Positions 50,391 to 63,679 of a stretch of 64,000 nucleotides of DNA are shown piece by piece. The number at the start of each line of letters is the position of its first letter. Position 1 is the first letter of the stretch. Under the pieces are notes generated by a model. It had not been told where the DNA came from and did no database searches. It was given only the letters and a program-made list of their open reading frames with translations. A program made the position numbers and the translations under genes. Source of the DNA: Ecdyonurus torrentis (lineage: Eukaryota > Arthropoda > Insecta > Ephemeroptera > Heptageniidae); NCBI GenBank assembly GCA_949318235.1, contig OX439127.1, positions 13,163,355 to 13,227,354 of the forward strand, written 5' to 3'.

Positions 50391-50890
50391 CTTTTTAATA
50401 GAGGGAAATGGTTATTAGCATCCTATATAAAAAAAAAGAAAGGTTTTTAATTTTTAACTCTTCGTGATCATAACTGGAGAACTATTGGTTATCACACAGT
50501 TAGAAATAACCAAAACATGAATTAGTTATTTGATATGAAACTGGAAGAGTGCATGGTAGATATTGAAAGTAAATGAATAAGAAAATGCTCTCTTCTCATA
50601 TTACCAAGTGGGGTGCGAGATGAGATGATGGGTGGGAGCAATGAGAAGATAAATGAGCATGTGAGGCTGAGCCATGGTCGTGTCTTACACAGGGTGCCGT
50701 TTTCTGTAAGCTTGCAGACCCTCTATTAGAAAGGTTTCTTTATTATTCTACCAGAACAAAGATCAGTGCATTGCCTTTGACGTTAAAATTTTAAAGGATA
50801 AGAAAAATAAGACAAATGACCCTCTCAGTTACACGCTATGTTTGCACGCTATGCTGGGAAGTCCAACTATCTGTGACTAACTGTGTGTGT

Positions 50891-50917
50891 GGGGGGGGGG
50901 GGGGGGGGGGAGGGGGG
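50891..50917. repeat. G20 homopolymer run
   Basis: Twenty Gs, an A, then six Gs, between GT and GA repeats; capable of G-quadruplex formation and a likely sequencing-error site. Shorter G- or C-runs occur at 51566-51578, 52568-52581 and 56330-56344. Confidence 0.9.
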
Positions 50918-52877
50918 AAAGAGAGAGAGAGAGAGAATTAAAATTTCTCTGAAAAGCCATCTCTTCCTATCTACTTATTGCTTCATGAAATTATAAAAAA
51001 AATGTGCAATTTTGTTATTATCTTGTGTGGTAACTCCCGATTTTGTGAAGTTTAATTCTGTGAATTTCTCAATTTTGTGAAATGCTTAGTTGGGTCTGCA
51101 GCAGACTTCAATATAAGCATGGCAATGTTAAAACTCGCTATTTTGTAAAATGGGCATTTTCTTGCAGGTCCCTTGTGACATAAAAAAATCAAGAGTTTAC
51201 TGTGTGTGTGTGTATTATATGAAGCAAATAAAAGCCATATATTTTTTCCATCTTTAAAGACATGATAGTAAGAACCAAATGTAAAAATCAAAAGCAATAA
51301 TGCTAATTTTTCTGTCTTAATACCTACATGTTATAAGTCATGTTAATAAAATATTTGTAGGTGCATAAAATGAAAGCAAATAAAAATCACGTTGTACTGG
51401 CAAAATAAAAACATAAATGCCTCCTTAAAAAGCAAAAGTATAAACATGTGGATAAAATGTCACCATCTTGGTGTATATTCTAACAATTTTATTACAATAC
51501 ATTGTTTCAAAGAGCTAAATTAATACATACTGACTTTTTGCAACTTGTCATGTTAAAAAGAAAATGGGGGGGGGGGGGTGATTAATTATATAAAAGCTTT
51601 AAATAAATTCTTAAAACATGGAGAAATAAACATTAACCAACTCTTTAAGGAGGAAGTAAAAGCACTCTTCTTTTTCCTTTGAAAATAGTAGCATAACACA
51701 GATGGTACAATTTCCTTCTTAACAAACACAAACAAATAATTTATATACTATATAAACATTATTAAATAGTAACAATAATAAATGATACAAAATATAAATA
51801 GTTAACAAATCTGTAATCATATAAAATATAAGTATCAAAGTCCTCTATGCCATATAACACAATAAAATAATAAGTGTATTAAATCTTTCCAAAATGGATT
51901 TTTTTTCTCTCTCTTAGGTTACTTTTAATACATCTTTAAAAAAAACAAATTTCAGTTATAAAACATTATAAAATAGTGTATAAATCAGTTATAAATACAA
52001 TTTTCAAAGATATGCATTGCACTATTGTACTCTCTGTTTGAGAAGTAGATTACATAAACAAATCAATAATAATCTTTCGGTTGTCCTCACCAAATATTAC
52101 ATTTCAAAATATTCATGTACAGATACCTTATCTGTTCAATTGAACATTTTTATCTCATTCTTTGTATGAAAATAAATATACTTTTGCAATAACTTAAAAT
52201 CTGAATTATCTGACTCAAAATGTCATCAAAATTTCTAGATATAATAATTAAAAATTCTGCTTCCCTTTGGAAATTAATTTTATTTTCCATGTCTTAGCTA
52301 AACCTTGTCAGTTGATTGATAAAGATTACATAGAATGGCACTATTATAAATATTACATTTGTTTGTAATTATTATAGACACTTTACTTATTAGTTTATAA
52401 TATGTACACATAGAAAAATTGTATGTTGTCAAAATATTCTTGTGAAAAAAATAATAGTACGATTGGCAAAAGTAATCTTGGTGTTTTTGGCACCAACAAT
52501 TTGTGATATAATTTTCATTGTCAAATCATTTCAGTACACATAGAAGTTAAAATGTATCCAACTACTCTACCCCCCCCCCCCCTCCCTTCCCCCAATTACT
52601 TTTTTCAGACACAATATCATTATAACACACATATATCCTAAATGCTACTGTCATCATGCAACATTATATGTACATAATGTACATAATAGGTATATATTAT
52701 TATAATAATAATTTTTAACATAAAATAGGGTATACTGATACTTCTGCAGTCCCCAACCCCTTTACCATTGCAAAAGCTAGTAAAAGCTTGAACAATTTTC
52801 TTTCCAGCAATTAGACCAGCTCAATCACTGCAATAATTTAAATTGTCAACCCGAAATAAATATTATTATATGTATCT

Positions 52878-53669
52878 TTAAATTTTCTTCTTCCTTGATT
52901 TCTTTTTCTTGTCTGCAGTAAATAGCTCTTCCTTTCTCTGGATACATTCACGGCAATACCAGTCTTCTTTGTCATCTGGAGGAACTTGAATTCCAACACA
53001 AACCCTAAAGTAGGCAGAGAATGTATCAATATTGGGGTAAACAAACTACATAAAAATAATACCTATTAGGAAAAAATCGTCTATGCAATAAATGTTAATT
53101 TAAAAAATCTGATAGAAAAACGCAGATATATTAGGAAGAATGGAGGAATGGGAAATAGTATGAGCTTACACTATAATAACGCCATAGTAGAGAAAATATT
53201 CTAACCCAGGCCAATAAGAAACTTATAAACATAATATATATTATGTAAATAGCTAATATTGCTCTGTAGAAAGCAATCTTCATAAAAATTGGGAATTTTG
53301 GTTTGTATATTGGTTTAGACGGCATGAGCACATTGTCATTTTCCGCACCTAATCTCTAGCCATGGACAGCTACTTCAACAGCTTCCTGCAAAGTACAAAA
53401 AAAAAAAAACTCTCTCACCCACACACAAGTGCACACGTTTTTTACAGAGCAAAATGAGCCACTTACATATGCTTATACATTTCTTTTTGGCCTGGGCTAG
53501 AATACTTTCTCTACCACGGCGTTTACCTAATCTGCCTATGTGTTTTTCTATCAAATCTTTTTAATTATGTATTAAAAAGAATGTCTGGTATTTTTTCCAA
53601 ATACCAGCCCTGGAAGTCAATGCATACATGCACTGAATTAATTAACTATTTTGGCCTACGGGCCAGAAT

Positions 53670-53730
<61 letters not shown>

Positions 53731-56700
53731 TTACCAATGATACCATGCATCACAATCATCACATCCAATCATTGGACTACCATCATCTGGTCCCTTACAA
53801 GCTGGGCAGATCCAAATTTTATTTCCAGCGTCATCCTGAAAGGTTAAATTTTTATTTAGCCACAACACAAAAAAACTGCCATTAAATAAAGATTTTAATT
53901 AGATATTTATTATTATTAGTGACTAAGCAAAGCAACTGTTTAGAGGCAGACTTTAGGTGATTTCAAAAACATACCCTTACGTTTCTACGTACTACACATT
54001 GCAGTTTGTTGAAATAAACAGGGATGTGAGCACAATTACTTTAAGTCAGCCTTAAAATATTTGCATCTTTATTAGTCTATAATTTATCTAGAAACGATAA
54101 AATACTTGCATGGTAAAATGCAACAGTTTCTTTGGAGACTGCGCTGCTAGTAAAAACTGATTTCTTGGTTGTCTCCTTTATCTTTGTTTCTGATTTCAAA
54201 GCTGATGTACTTGGCAAAGCTTGAGGGACTGCATGTGTTAGGTTTAATTCTGGAGTTTTTGGTCTTGAAGCTGATGAGGTCAAAGAAACAGGTTCTTGTG
54301 TTACAATCACAGCTTTAGATTTCTGCTTGGGTGGCCGAGTGATCAATGCAGAAAAACGAGCAAGTTCTGGAGATGGTGCCCTTGGAGTCTCCACTACATG
54401 TGGGGGTTCTTCTTTCTTGACAACTGGCTTGAAAGATCTGTTCAGAAATAAATACTAAGAATAAGAGTGATTCAAAATACATTATCAGACGTACTCACAT
54501 TTTTTTAGTTTGTGCATCTGGTGTTGGAGGTCGCGGGGAAGAGGGGCCCAATTTGAGAGTGATTTTAGGTACTCCACTTTCACTTTTTTCTTCTCTCTTA
54601 AAAAAATTAAAAAATGGTAAGAACAAAAGGCATTTAAATTAATAATAAGACATTGGTAATTCAGCATTTGAATACTAACCTCTCGTTCCTTCCTTTTTTC
54701 TTTCTTTTCCTTCTTTTCCTTGGATTTTTCTTTGTCTTTCTCTTTTTTTTCCTCTTTTTTCTTCTCACTCTTTTCTTTGTTTTTATTTTTCTCTTTCTTT
54801 TCCTTCTTTTTCTTGGGCTTTTTATCCTCCTTCTTGTCCTTTTTATGCTCCTTAGATTTCTAAAGATAGAAACAATATGAACACACATGCATACTCATAA
54901 AGTAATGTTCAAAACAAGATTTAAGAATTTTATAGTTTATACTACAATTTCATCACATTGTAACATATTTAATTTAGTACTGCTGTAACACACTTCTATT
55001 GGGCAATCACTGCATTTTGTTGCAAATTGTTGTGATGGTGTCACGCTAAGCAAAATGACTATCTCATTTTTTTGTCACACAAAGCAAAATGTCTATCTCA
55101 TTTCCGAACGTTATGTAGATGGCGCTCGACTTACACATTTTGCTTCGCGTGACAAAAAACGAGATACTGTACACATTTTGCTATGCGTGACAAATACTGA
55201 GATAGACATTTTGCTTAGCGTGACAAAGAAACAAGATACACATATTGTTTGCAACAACATTGATTTAAACTTTCTTTACCATTTATTATTTATTAACAAA
55301 GGGGTAGTTTGCAAAAATAAATAAATAAATTATATACAGTATATCAGCAAAATCTCCTGACTTTGCCCGATTTGCCCAAACATGAAATTTTGGGTTTTAT
55401 ATTTCAAACAGGTTTAAATAAAATGGTTTTAAAATGTGACATTTAAAAGCAAACAGGCACTTTTTTCTTTCTTATTAAAGGCGTAGAACACCTTGAACAA
55501 AAAAGTTGTGTAATATACACACAAAAATATACACGTCATACGTCATGACACAAACCTGAAAATCAACGTTGATTTGGCCGGAGTCATTGATTTCTAATTT
55601 ATTTTCCATTCAGAAAATGCCGCTGCCGGTCACTGACGTCACAGCTCGCCTGGTCCATGCGCAAGTAAACCGGGCAAGCTGTGACGTCAGTGACCGGCAA
55701 TGGCATTTTTTGAATGGAAAATAAATTAGAAATCAATGCCTCCGGCCAAATCAACTTTGATTTTCAGGTTTGTTAGGATATAAAGCAACTTTTTTGTTCA
55801 AGGTGTTCTACGCCTTTAATCATTTGCACCACCACTAGATGAAAACAAAAATTCTGAAACACAGCACACATATTGTCAAATAAATGTATGTTTTGGCAGT
55901 ACGGAATTGTTTTAATTTGTTTAGGTATTATTATTATTATTATTAAATACCACACTGATGATATTGTGACATGAATGTCAAAATTCTAAAATCTCAGATA
56001 GAACATTATTATTCAAGTTAATCATGATATAACATTAAAGGGTGGTTACATGATATTGCTGTTGAGCGCTATGTTTTTAGTAGATAAATATATTACACAG
56101 AATATAAGAGAACAATTTTTTTTGAGCCTATCTATAAAGTAAACACAATAACAAAATGTTACAATATAAAATAAGGGATATTGTAAACAACCTTGTGCAA
56201 AAGCATTACTAACTAAAAGTATGTAAGTTTGGAGGGATGAGAGATGAGAGTGAACAATATATTATTGGTCTTTCTTTTTTATAATTATTTTATGTTTTTG
56301 TATTATTATATCATACTTGCTCTCCTTCTCCCCCCCCCCCCCCCTTATCTTTGATTTTTGAATAATATATCTTGCGTCCTCACGAGCAAATCAGCTCACT
56401 GGAAGCAGTTGTGTATTATGACAATTTATGGGCATTGTAAAACAAAACTTTGTATAAAAATGTGATAATAAAATAAATAGATAAAATATATATTAGGGAA
56501 TGTTATTTTCTGCTCCTACTTGGCATCAAAGTGCAAGCTCAACTCAATAAGTGGAACCACCCAATAAGACACAGCACATTATTAATGAAGTGACACTAAA
56601 CTCTAAAAATAAGTCAATTGTGTTGTTCTCCAAACAATTTGAGCAGAAATTAGTAGTTTATTTGACTTTTCTAGCCAACGGGATAAGCGCACCCCGCAAG

Positions 56701-59700
56701 GGCAACAAGATACAGTAGACACCCCTCTACTATGAGAGTAAAAATATGAACCCCTTGCTCTACCTACTAAGCTTACTTGAGAAGGTGTATAGACTTTTTA
56801 CTCACACAGTAAAGGAGAAGTACTACATCGGGGCTCACTTATTTCGCGGGCTAGAGAAGTCAAATAAACAACTAATTTCTATTGAATTGTTTTTGAGAAG
56901 AATGAAAAATTCTTATTATAAGGGTTTTTAACAGTCCTTTTAAAAGAAAGGTAAGATTGCAAAGTTTACCTTCTCTATTTTTTCACAGGGCTTTTCATTT
57001 TCTGCTGATGTACTTGGCTCAGGATTGACAGCGATTACTGAGACCTCAGGTAATGTTGGAGGTTCAACATTTCTATTTTGCATGAAACATGGGGGAGGCA
57101 GTGGCAGATTTGGCATGGCAGGGTGAGGAAGGCTGCTTGCAGGAGCCAAGTGTCGAGCTGGAAAAGGCAATTGCAGAGTAGGGAAAAATGGGTGCATGAT
57201 TGGAGGAGGAATTAAGCCTGGAGCTGGAGGAAAATGTGGATAAAAAGGAAATATAGGAGCAAGTGGCTCCATAAGACGTGGCTCAGGAGTTTTTGGTCTG
57301 TCCATTGGTTCCAAATCAATGGTTTCAATTTTTGCCTTTTTAACTGGAATACTTTGATCTTCTTCTTCACCTTCTTTTTCTTCTCCATCTTCTTTATCAG
57401 CAACCTCATCTTTTGGTGCCTTTGATTTACTTTTAGACTTGACCTTTTCTTTCTTGTGCTTTTTTTCTCCAATTTTTTCCAATTTCATGGGCAATTCAGG
57501 TGTTCTGGGTGTTGATGGTGTACCAGGAGGAGAATATGTCTCAGACTGATAATCATCATAATCATAAGCAGTTCCTGCACTAGAGCCCGCTGCAGCTGAT
57601 ACAGTAGCAACCTTCTCGTACGAGGTTGACGGTTGATTTTGTTGAAGCACTGCATTAATGCACTCATCAATCTGAGCAAGGCGAGCTTCACTTTGTCCAT
57701 GCACTGACAAGTCTTCAGGCATCAATCCTAGAGATTTGCCATGAGATTCATTAAATAAGTCTTCACGGTATGATTTACTTACTTTGTCTTCTTTAACTTT
57801 TGATATTTTCTTCAAAATATTCAGTTTCTGTTTATCTGGCTCAGTTGATAACTTTCCTTCCACTACCATTCGCCCTTCTTTAGATTTTTCAAAGGGGGCA
57901 TTTGTTTTTGTAGAAGGTCCTGGCACTGGCCAATTATGTTTGTCTGGTTTACTCTTGGTTTGTTTGCTAGCTTTAGATAAATTCTGTATGTAACTTGTGT
58001 AATCTTTTGGATTGCCATGACAAGCTTCTGGTGGTAATGGGGATACTTTTCTAGCCCCTCCTTTGATTGCTTTCCACTTATTCAATTCTTTCATGCTTGC
58101 CAACTTCTTAACTCTGGGATCATCATCTGGTTGAACAAATAGTCTTGGCGCAGGGCTTTCTCTAGGCTCCTTCTTTTTACTGTTTTCTTTATCTAATTTC
58201 TTCAATCCAAGAGGGGCCTTTTTGGGGGGAGATTTCTTCATTTTCTTCTCACTTTTTACTTCAGGTGGGACTGTTGGGAATGATGAGGGGACAGGCGAAC
58301 GTGTTCCTGAATCTGAGGGAATCAATGGTGCACGAGATTCTGGCAATTTTCCTTCTCTTGCGGGGGAGATGAAACCCGATGTGGTCATCATCACACTACT
58401 GATCTCGCGCAGAGGACGACCTTCTTCTTCCATCAACAATCTGAAATCCCATATTTATAGAAACTCACAATGAGGACTTATTGGCAAGTTTACAAGTACA
58501 ACATTAATTACAGAATTAAGAGAGGAAATTCAGAAAAAATTTCATAAAATGGTAACATTTAAAATAAAAAAAAAAAAAAAATTTAAATAAGATAAAATTA
58601 AGGAAAAGGTTAACTTTATTATAACTGATATGTAATTATAAGATTTGACGGAAAACACAGATAAATTAGGCAAAATTGGGGAATGGGAGATAGTTAAGAG
58701 CTTAACGGTGAACCTCAGGCCTGGCCCCTCCCCTTTTTTCCAAAATTTATCTTAAAATATTTTAAAAATTATTTTGGGATATATTTCATCTTTACAAAAT
58801 AGAAGTTCAAGTATAATTTCTTTGTAATTTCCATACATTTCTCACAATTAATTTTTAACCATTTTTATTTTGCCGCGAAATTCAAAATCAATATTATTCA
58901 AATGGGCAAACTAATGCTTAATTTTCTCGAACCAGAAATAATTTTGAAATATAAAACAAAAAGTAATCGATAGAGCTTGGACATATCTATAACGTCTGAA
59001 AGTTTCAAAAAAAGTTGTCGAACCAAAATTTTTTTAAATTGAAAAACAAAAACATAATGCTAATCATATGCAAATTTTTATCCTAATTATCTCGAGTCAC
59101 AAATATTGTTTGAATATTCTGTTAACTGGAGCTCGTATATCATGACATTTTTTAACCCCGTTTAAGTTTTTAAAAAAAGTTGTTGAACCAATTTTGAGAT
59201 ATTTAGCTTTTGCTAGGTCTGAGGTTAATCCTTAAACTAACAGGGATGCTGTGGTATGGTATAGAGAAAATAATTTAAAACTCAGGGTACAAAATTTGCA
59301 TATGCCACAAAATTCCTTTCACTCTTTAAAGGCGTAGAACACCTTAAACAAAAAAGTTGCATAATATCCTAACAAACCTCAAAATCAACGTTGATTTGGC
59401 CGGAGTCATTGATTTCTCATTTATTTTCCATTCACAAAATGCCGCTGCCGGTCACTGACGTCACAGCTCGCCCAGTCTACTTGCGCGTGGACCAGACGAG
59501 CTGTGACGTCAGTGACCGGGGGCGGCTTGAATGGAAAATAAATTAGAAATCAATGACTCTGGCCAAATCAACGTTGATTTTCAGGTTTGTTAGGATATTA
59601 TGCAACTTTTTTGTTCAAGGTGTTCTACGCCTTTAAGTTGAATAATTAAATTAAAGCACCGGAAATTGAGATGTTAATTGACACAGATGTCTTGCATGAG

Positions 59701-62016
59701 ACAAAATATTTTAACCTGGTCTGAAATTAAGCGCGAGAGGCGTTTATAATACAAAAGGATGTGTACACTGGTCCCAAATAAATCTGACTGCTTGCATTTA
59801 AGTTTCCCCACATACTTAACATTTGGAGAGGTTAATGCTAAGGTCAGATTTTTTTGGTCAGATTTTTACTTTAGTGGGCTCATTATTACCTATAGGTCTA
59901 CTTAAATTTTTATAGAGGGCAAGTTTAGGAAGTGGGTTTGGCTAGCATTTAGTGCAGTGGGGCATTTTTTTTTTTTTTTTTTTTTTTTTTTATTTCACTG
60001 CTTTAAACACTTTACTCTCAAGCCATGTACAGCTCTGGCCAAAAGTTCCCAAACGATTTGCATAGGTAACCCGCAACCACCCTATGTTATCTTTATGAGA
60101 AAACGCAGCGGCCGCCGCTGCCCCGTTCGGGAACTTTTGGCCACAGCTGCACAATTGCTTCGGCCTCCTGTAGGCCTCAACAGCATGGCTTAGAGAGAGA
60201 AGCTCTCACTCTTAGGCAACCGTCTGAGAGCAAGTGCTGTAGTGGCAACAGGCGAGACTGACCAGTATTTATACCCACAGCCCGAGTGTACCTGTGTGGT
60301 TCACATTCCTCATGGGTTGCCAGTACTTGAAGTGCTGAAGTTCAAAAGCGCAGAATTTGAACCACTGCACTAAATTGCAAGCCAGGGATTTAAAGTAAAA
60401 AAGAGAAATAGTGGGATAAAAATAGGAGGTAAATGTTGGACAAAACATAAGGGGAAAAGTAAAAGAAAAAGGACCCAAGCTCTGGTTGATAATAAAGGGA
60501 AAAAAATCTACTTTGGGATAATTGATTCATCCATCTATCATCTTTTTATCAATCAATTATCACAAAGTGAATTCCTCATATAACAATATATTGACCATAA
60601 AATGATACTTATAATAATTATTTATATTAACCTTGCTCTTTTTATGGCCGGGCTTTCAAGTGGATCACCTGGTCGTTTGAATACACTTGCTTTTGAATTT
60701 GATACGTCTGATGGTGTCGAAGCAGGTGTTTCCATTAGAAGAGGCACTTGCTTGTTTTGTTCTGCAAGTAAAAAAAAAGCTTAAGCAAACTCAAGTTTCT
60801 TAAGAATGTATATGAAATAACAGCCTATTTTTTTATAGGCCTATAATTATTTTAAAACCTCACACCCAATATCCACCCTCCTAATAGAATACTCAAAACA
60901 AAATTACTTGTGTGCTCATCATTTGCTACACAAGTTTTAATTTTGATATTCAAAGACAAGGTAGTACAAAAACCTTGAATAAAACACAAAAGCAAGACAA
61001 GGTTTTATTAAATGTCTAACGGAAAAACTGACTGAGTGATAATTGATGATTAATTAATAGAAAAACACATAAATAATTGGAAATTTTGGGAAATGGGAGA
61101 TAGTAATGAACTTAGACCGAGACAGCATACCTTTAAGTCTAAGCTCATTTCTATTGCTCATTCCCTATTTTTTCCTAATCCATCCATGTGTTTTTTCTAT
61201 CAAATCTTATGTGTGTGTGAGTACATAATAATAGGGATACATATTCACACTCACACACAAACAAACACACATTTATAATATATAAACTAAGCTAAATTAT
61301 AAGCCAAAGTGAATATAATTATATTTATTAAATCTCTACTATTATTATCATCTGTTTCAGTGGCGGCCCAATAGAGGGGGATGAGGGGACATTTCCCCCG
61401 GGCGCCGGGGTAAAAAGGGCGCTGGAGCAAAAAGGGTGCACGGCGAGAGAAATTAGTGGCTATTATAAAAACGACAATAAAACAGCCTAACAGACAAAAA
61501 ACATATGAAATTGAAGCTTGATAATGCACAATCTGTAAAATAGTAATGCACTTAATTAATAATGTTAGCATTTTATGTAAAATAAAAATTATTTAAAAAC
61601 TCAATTTTTTATATAATTTTTAATTTTTTTTTTAATTTTTTTTTTTAATGAACTGCAAGGAACAGTTTTCTATCCGTCACAAATAATTATTTGTGGAGTT
61701 AGTACAGTAACTTAAATTCGGCTCAAATAAAATCTTCCGCAAATTTAGTAAGTAAAAGATATATCTTCAAATCACTGATCTATCTTCATATGTATATAAA
61801 ACGTCAAGCTCTTCGTGCGCAAAATTTTACTTGAACAACTTCTGTTCTAAACAAAAAATACTTTAGTGTGGTTCTATTATACAGATCAACTTTTATTGAC
61901 TTTGAGTTTAAAAACGATTTTTACGAGATCTCTATTATTATTATTTATTTATTTTACGGAGAGCAAAATTATTGCAAAACGCATATTTAAATTTACATGG
62001 GTCAATTGTCAACAAA

Positions 62017-62062
<46 letters not shown>

Positions 62063-62274
62063 GACAATTTGTTGTGGATAAATCTGTAAAATCAATTTTT
62101 AGAACCAAACTTTTTCAACCTGTAAAGTATTTTTAAAACACCTGAAAAAAAATTCAACATTCAATATAAGGGTCAAAATTGGGGTTCAAATATAGATTCA
62201 TTAGCATTGGGGGGTGGAGCATTTTGCGACACTTTCGTGTGCGACACTGTGCAACACTGTTGTGACAACATGCA

Positions 62275-62307
<33 letters not shown>

Positions 62308-63191
62308 AATTTTGGGTACAGCACACTCTACTTAATATATATACAGAAAATAAAAATACAATCCTACCTTAAATTACATGCTACCTTAATATATGTCGTT
62401 AAGAAATTTTTAAAAAGCAATTTAGAATAATATAATATGTTCTTATATTATTGAAGAAAAAAATATCAATATTTTTCTTCGATTTTATACTCAAATGGTG
62501 TAAAAAATATTAAATTTGAACTACTTGAATTGTAATAGCAAATTCTTTTAGGTATACTAATTTTGCATCTTATGCCAAAAAAGGGGCGTGGCGCAATAGG
62601 GTTATTTGCCTCATTCGCCTGATTATGCTATTTCTACGGGTAGGGGCGCACCGCGAGTTTATCCCCCGGGCGCCCAATTTGACGGGCCGCCACTGATTTT
62701 TGTTTACTTTTCCTGCCCCTGTGTCAATATATAAAACAATGTAACTAGCTTGGATCACGATACTGTGTAGTCAGTAGGCGTATTGCTCTCTAGCATGTGA
62801 AAACACGATCAAATATTTAAGTTATTACACTTTAATGATAACATGTAAATGTGGAAATTTAAATTTGATCGGGAAATTTTAATCAAATTAGAAACTTTTT
62901 TACAATTAAAAATATCATTTAACTTTTTTTTGGTATAAAAAATATATTTTAAATTTACTTGATTTTATTTGAAAATTATAGTGTTTGTTTTATTGGAATT
63001 AAATCATGTACAAAAAATTATTGGGAAAATATAGTTCTACTTTTAGTGATTTCCGGTTCAAGTCGGTCCCCCACCGCCTTAATTTTAAATCCTATATTCC
63101 TATTCTATTTTCTATCCTATGTCAGTTAGATTTTTTTTTTTTTGTTTTTTTTTTCAATTTAATTTTTTTTTTAATTATTATTATTACTATT

Positions 63192-63222
<31 letters not shown>

Positions 63223-63602
63223 GAAAATATTTTAAAATAAACTTTTTGTATGCTTTTCATTTGGTGCACAGCACATGCACCCAGCAACACTTCACATATT
63301 TTTAGTTAATTATTTGATCAAGATGACATTTACTTATTCAAATTTAAGATTTTTATTTATTTATTTACCGCATGTTTCTGGAAGAATTATCGTGCAAAGG
63401 AGCACCACGATGTATATCGACAAAAGTTTAGATTTATTCGCACTACATGATGAAATTTTGTTATAACAGGTTTTCCCTATGCTTTTACATGTAAATTTCG
63501 GCAGGAACCCAAATATAAATATAATGATATTGCTTCGCTACAATGAAATTTTGGAATATCTAAGTTCACTATAATGAGGTAATACTGTGTATGTATGTGT
63601 AT

Positions 63603-63679
<77 letters not shown>

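Larger units (their letters stand above)
46500..52877. other. Intergenic region between beta-tubulin and TAF3
   Basis: Apart from the repeats listed separately, I see only AT-rich sequence, poly-T tracts (48855-48883, 50351-50390), G- or C-runs and short non-coding frames. Part next to 52878 must be the TAF3 3' UTR. Confidence 0.55.

Noticed and set aside
54653..54880. Phenylalanine/leucine-rich plus-strand frame resembling a membrane protein
   Set aside because: It is the complement of the lysine/glutamate-rich TAF3 exon 54680-54859.
61350..62703. 8-bp target duplication for the hAT-like element
   Set aside because: The flanking octamers agree at only five of eight positions; the element is called from its termini only.
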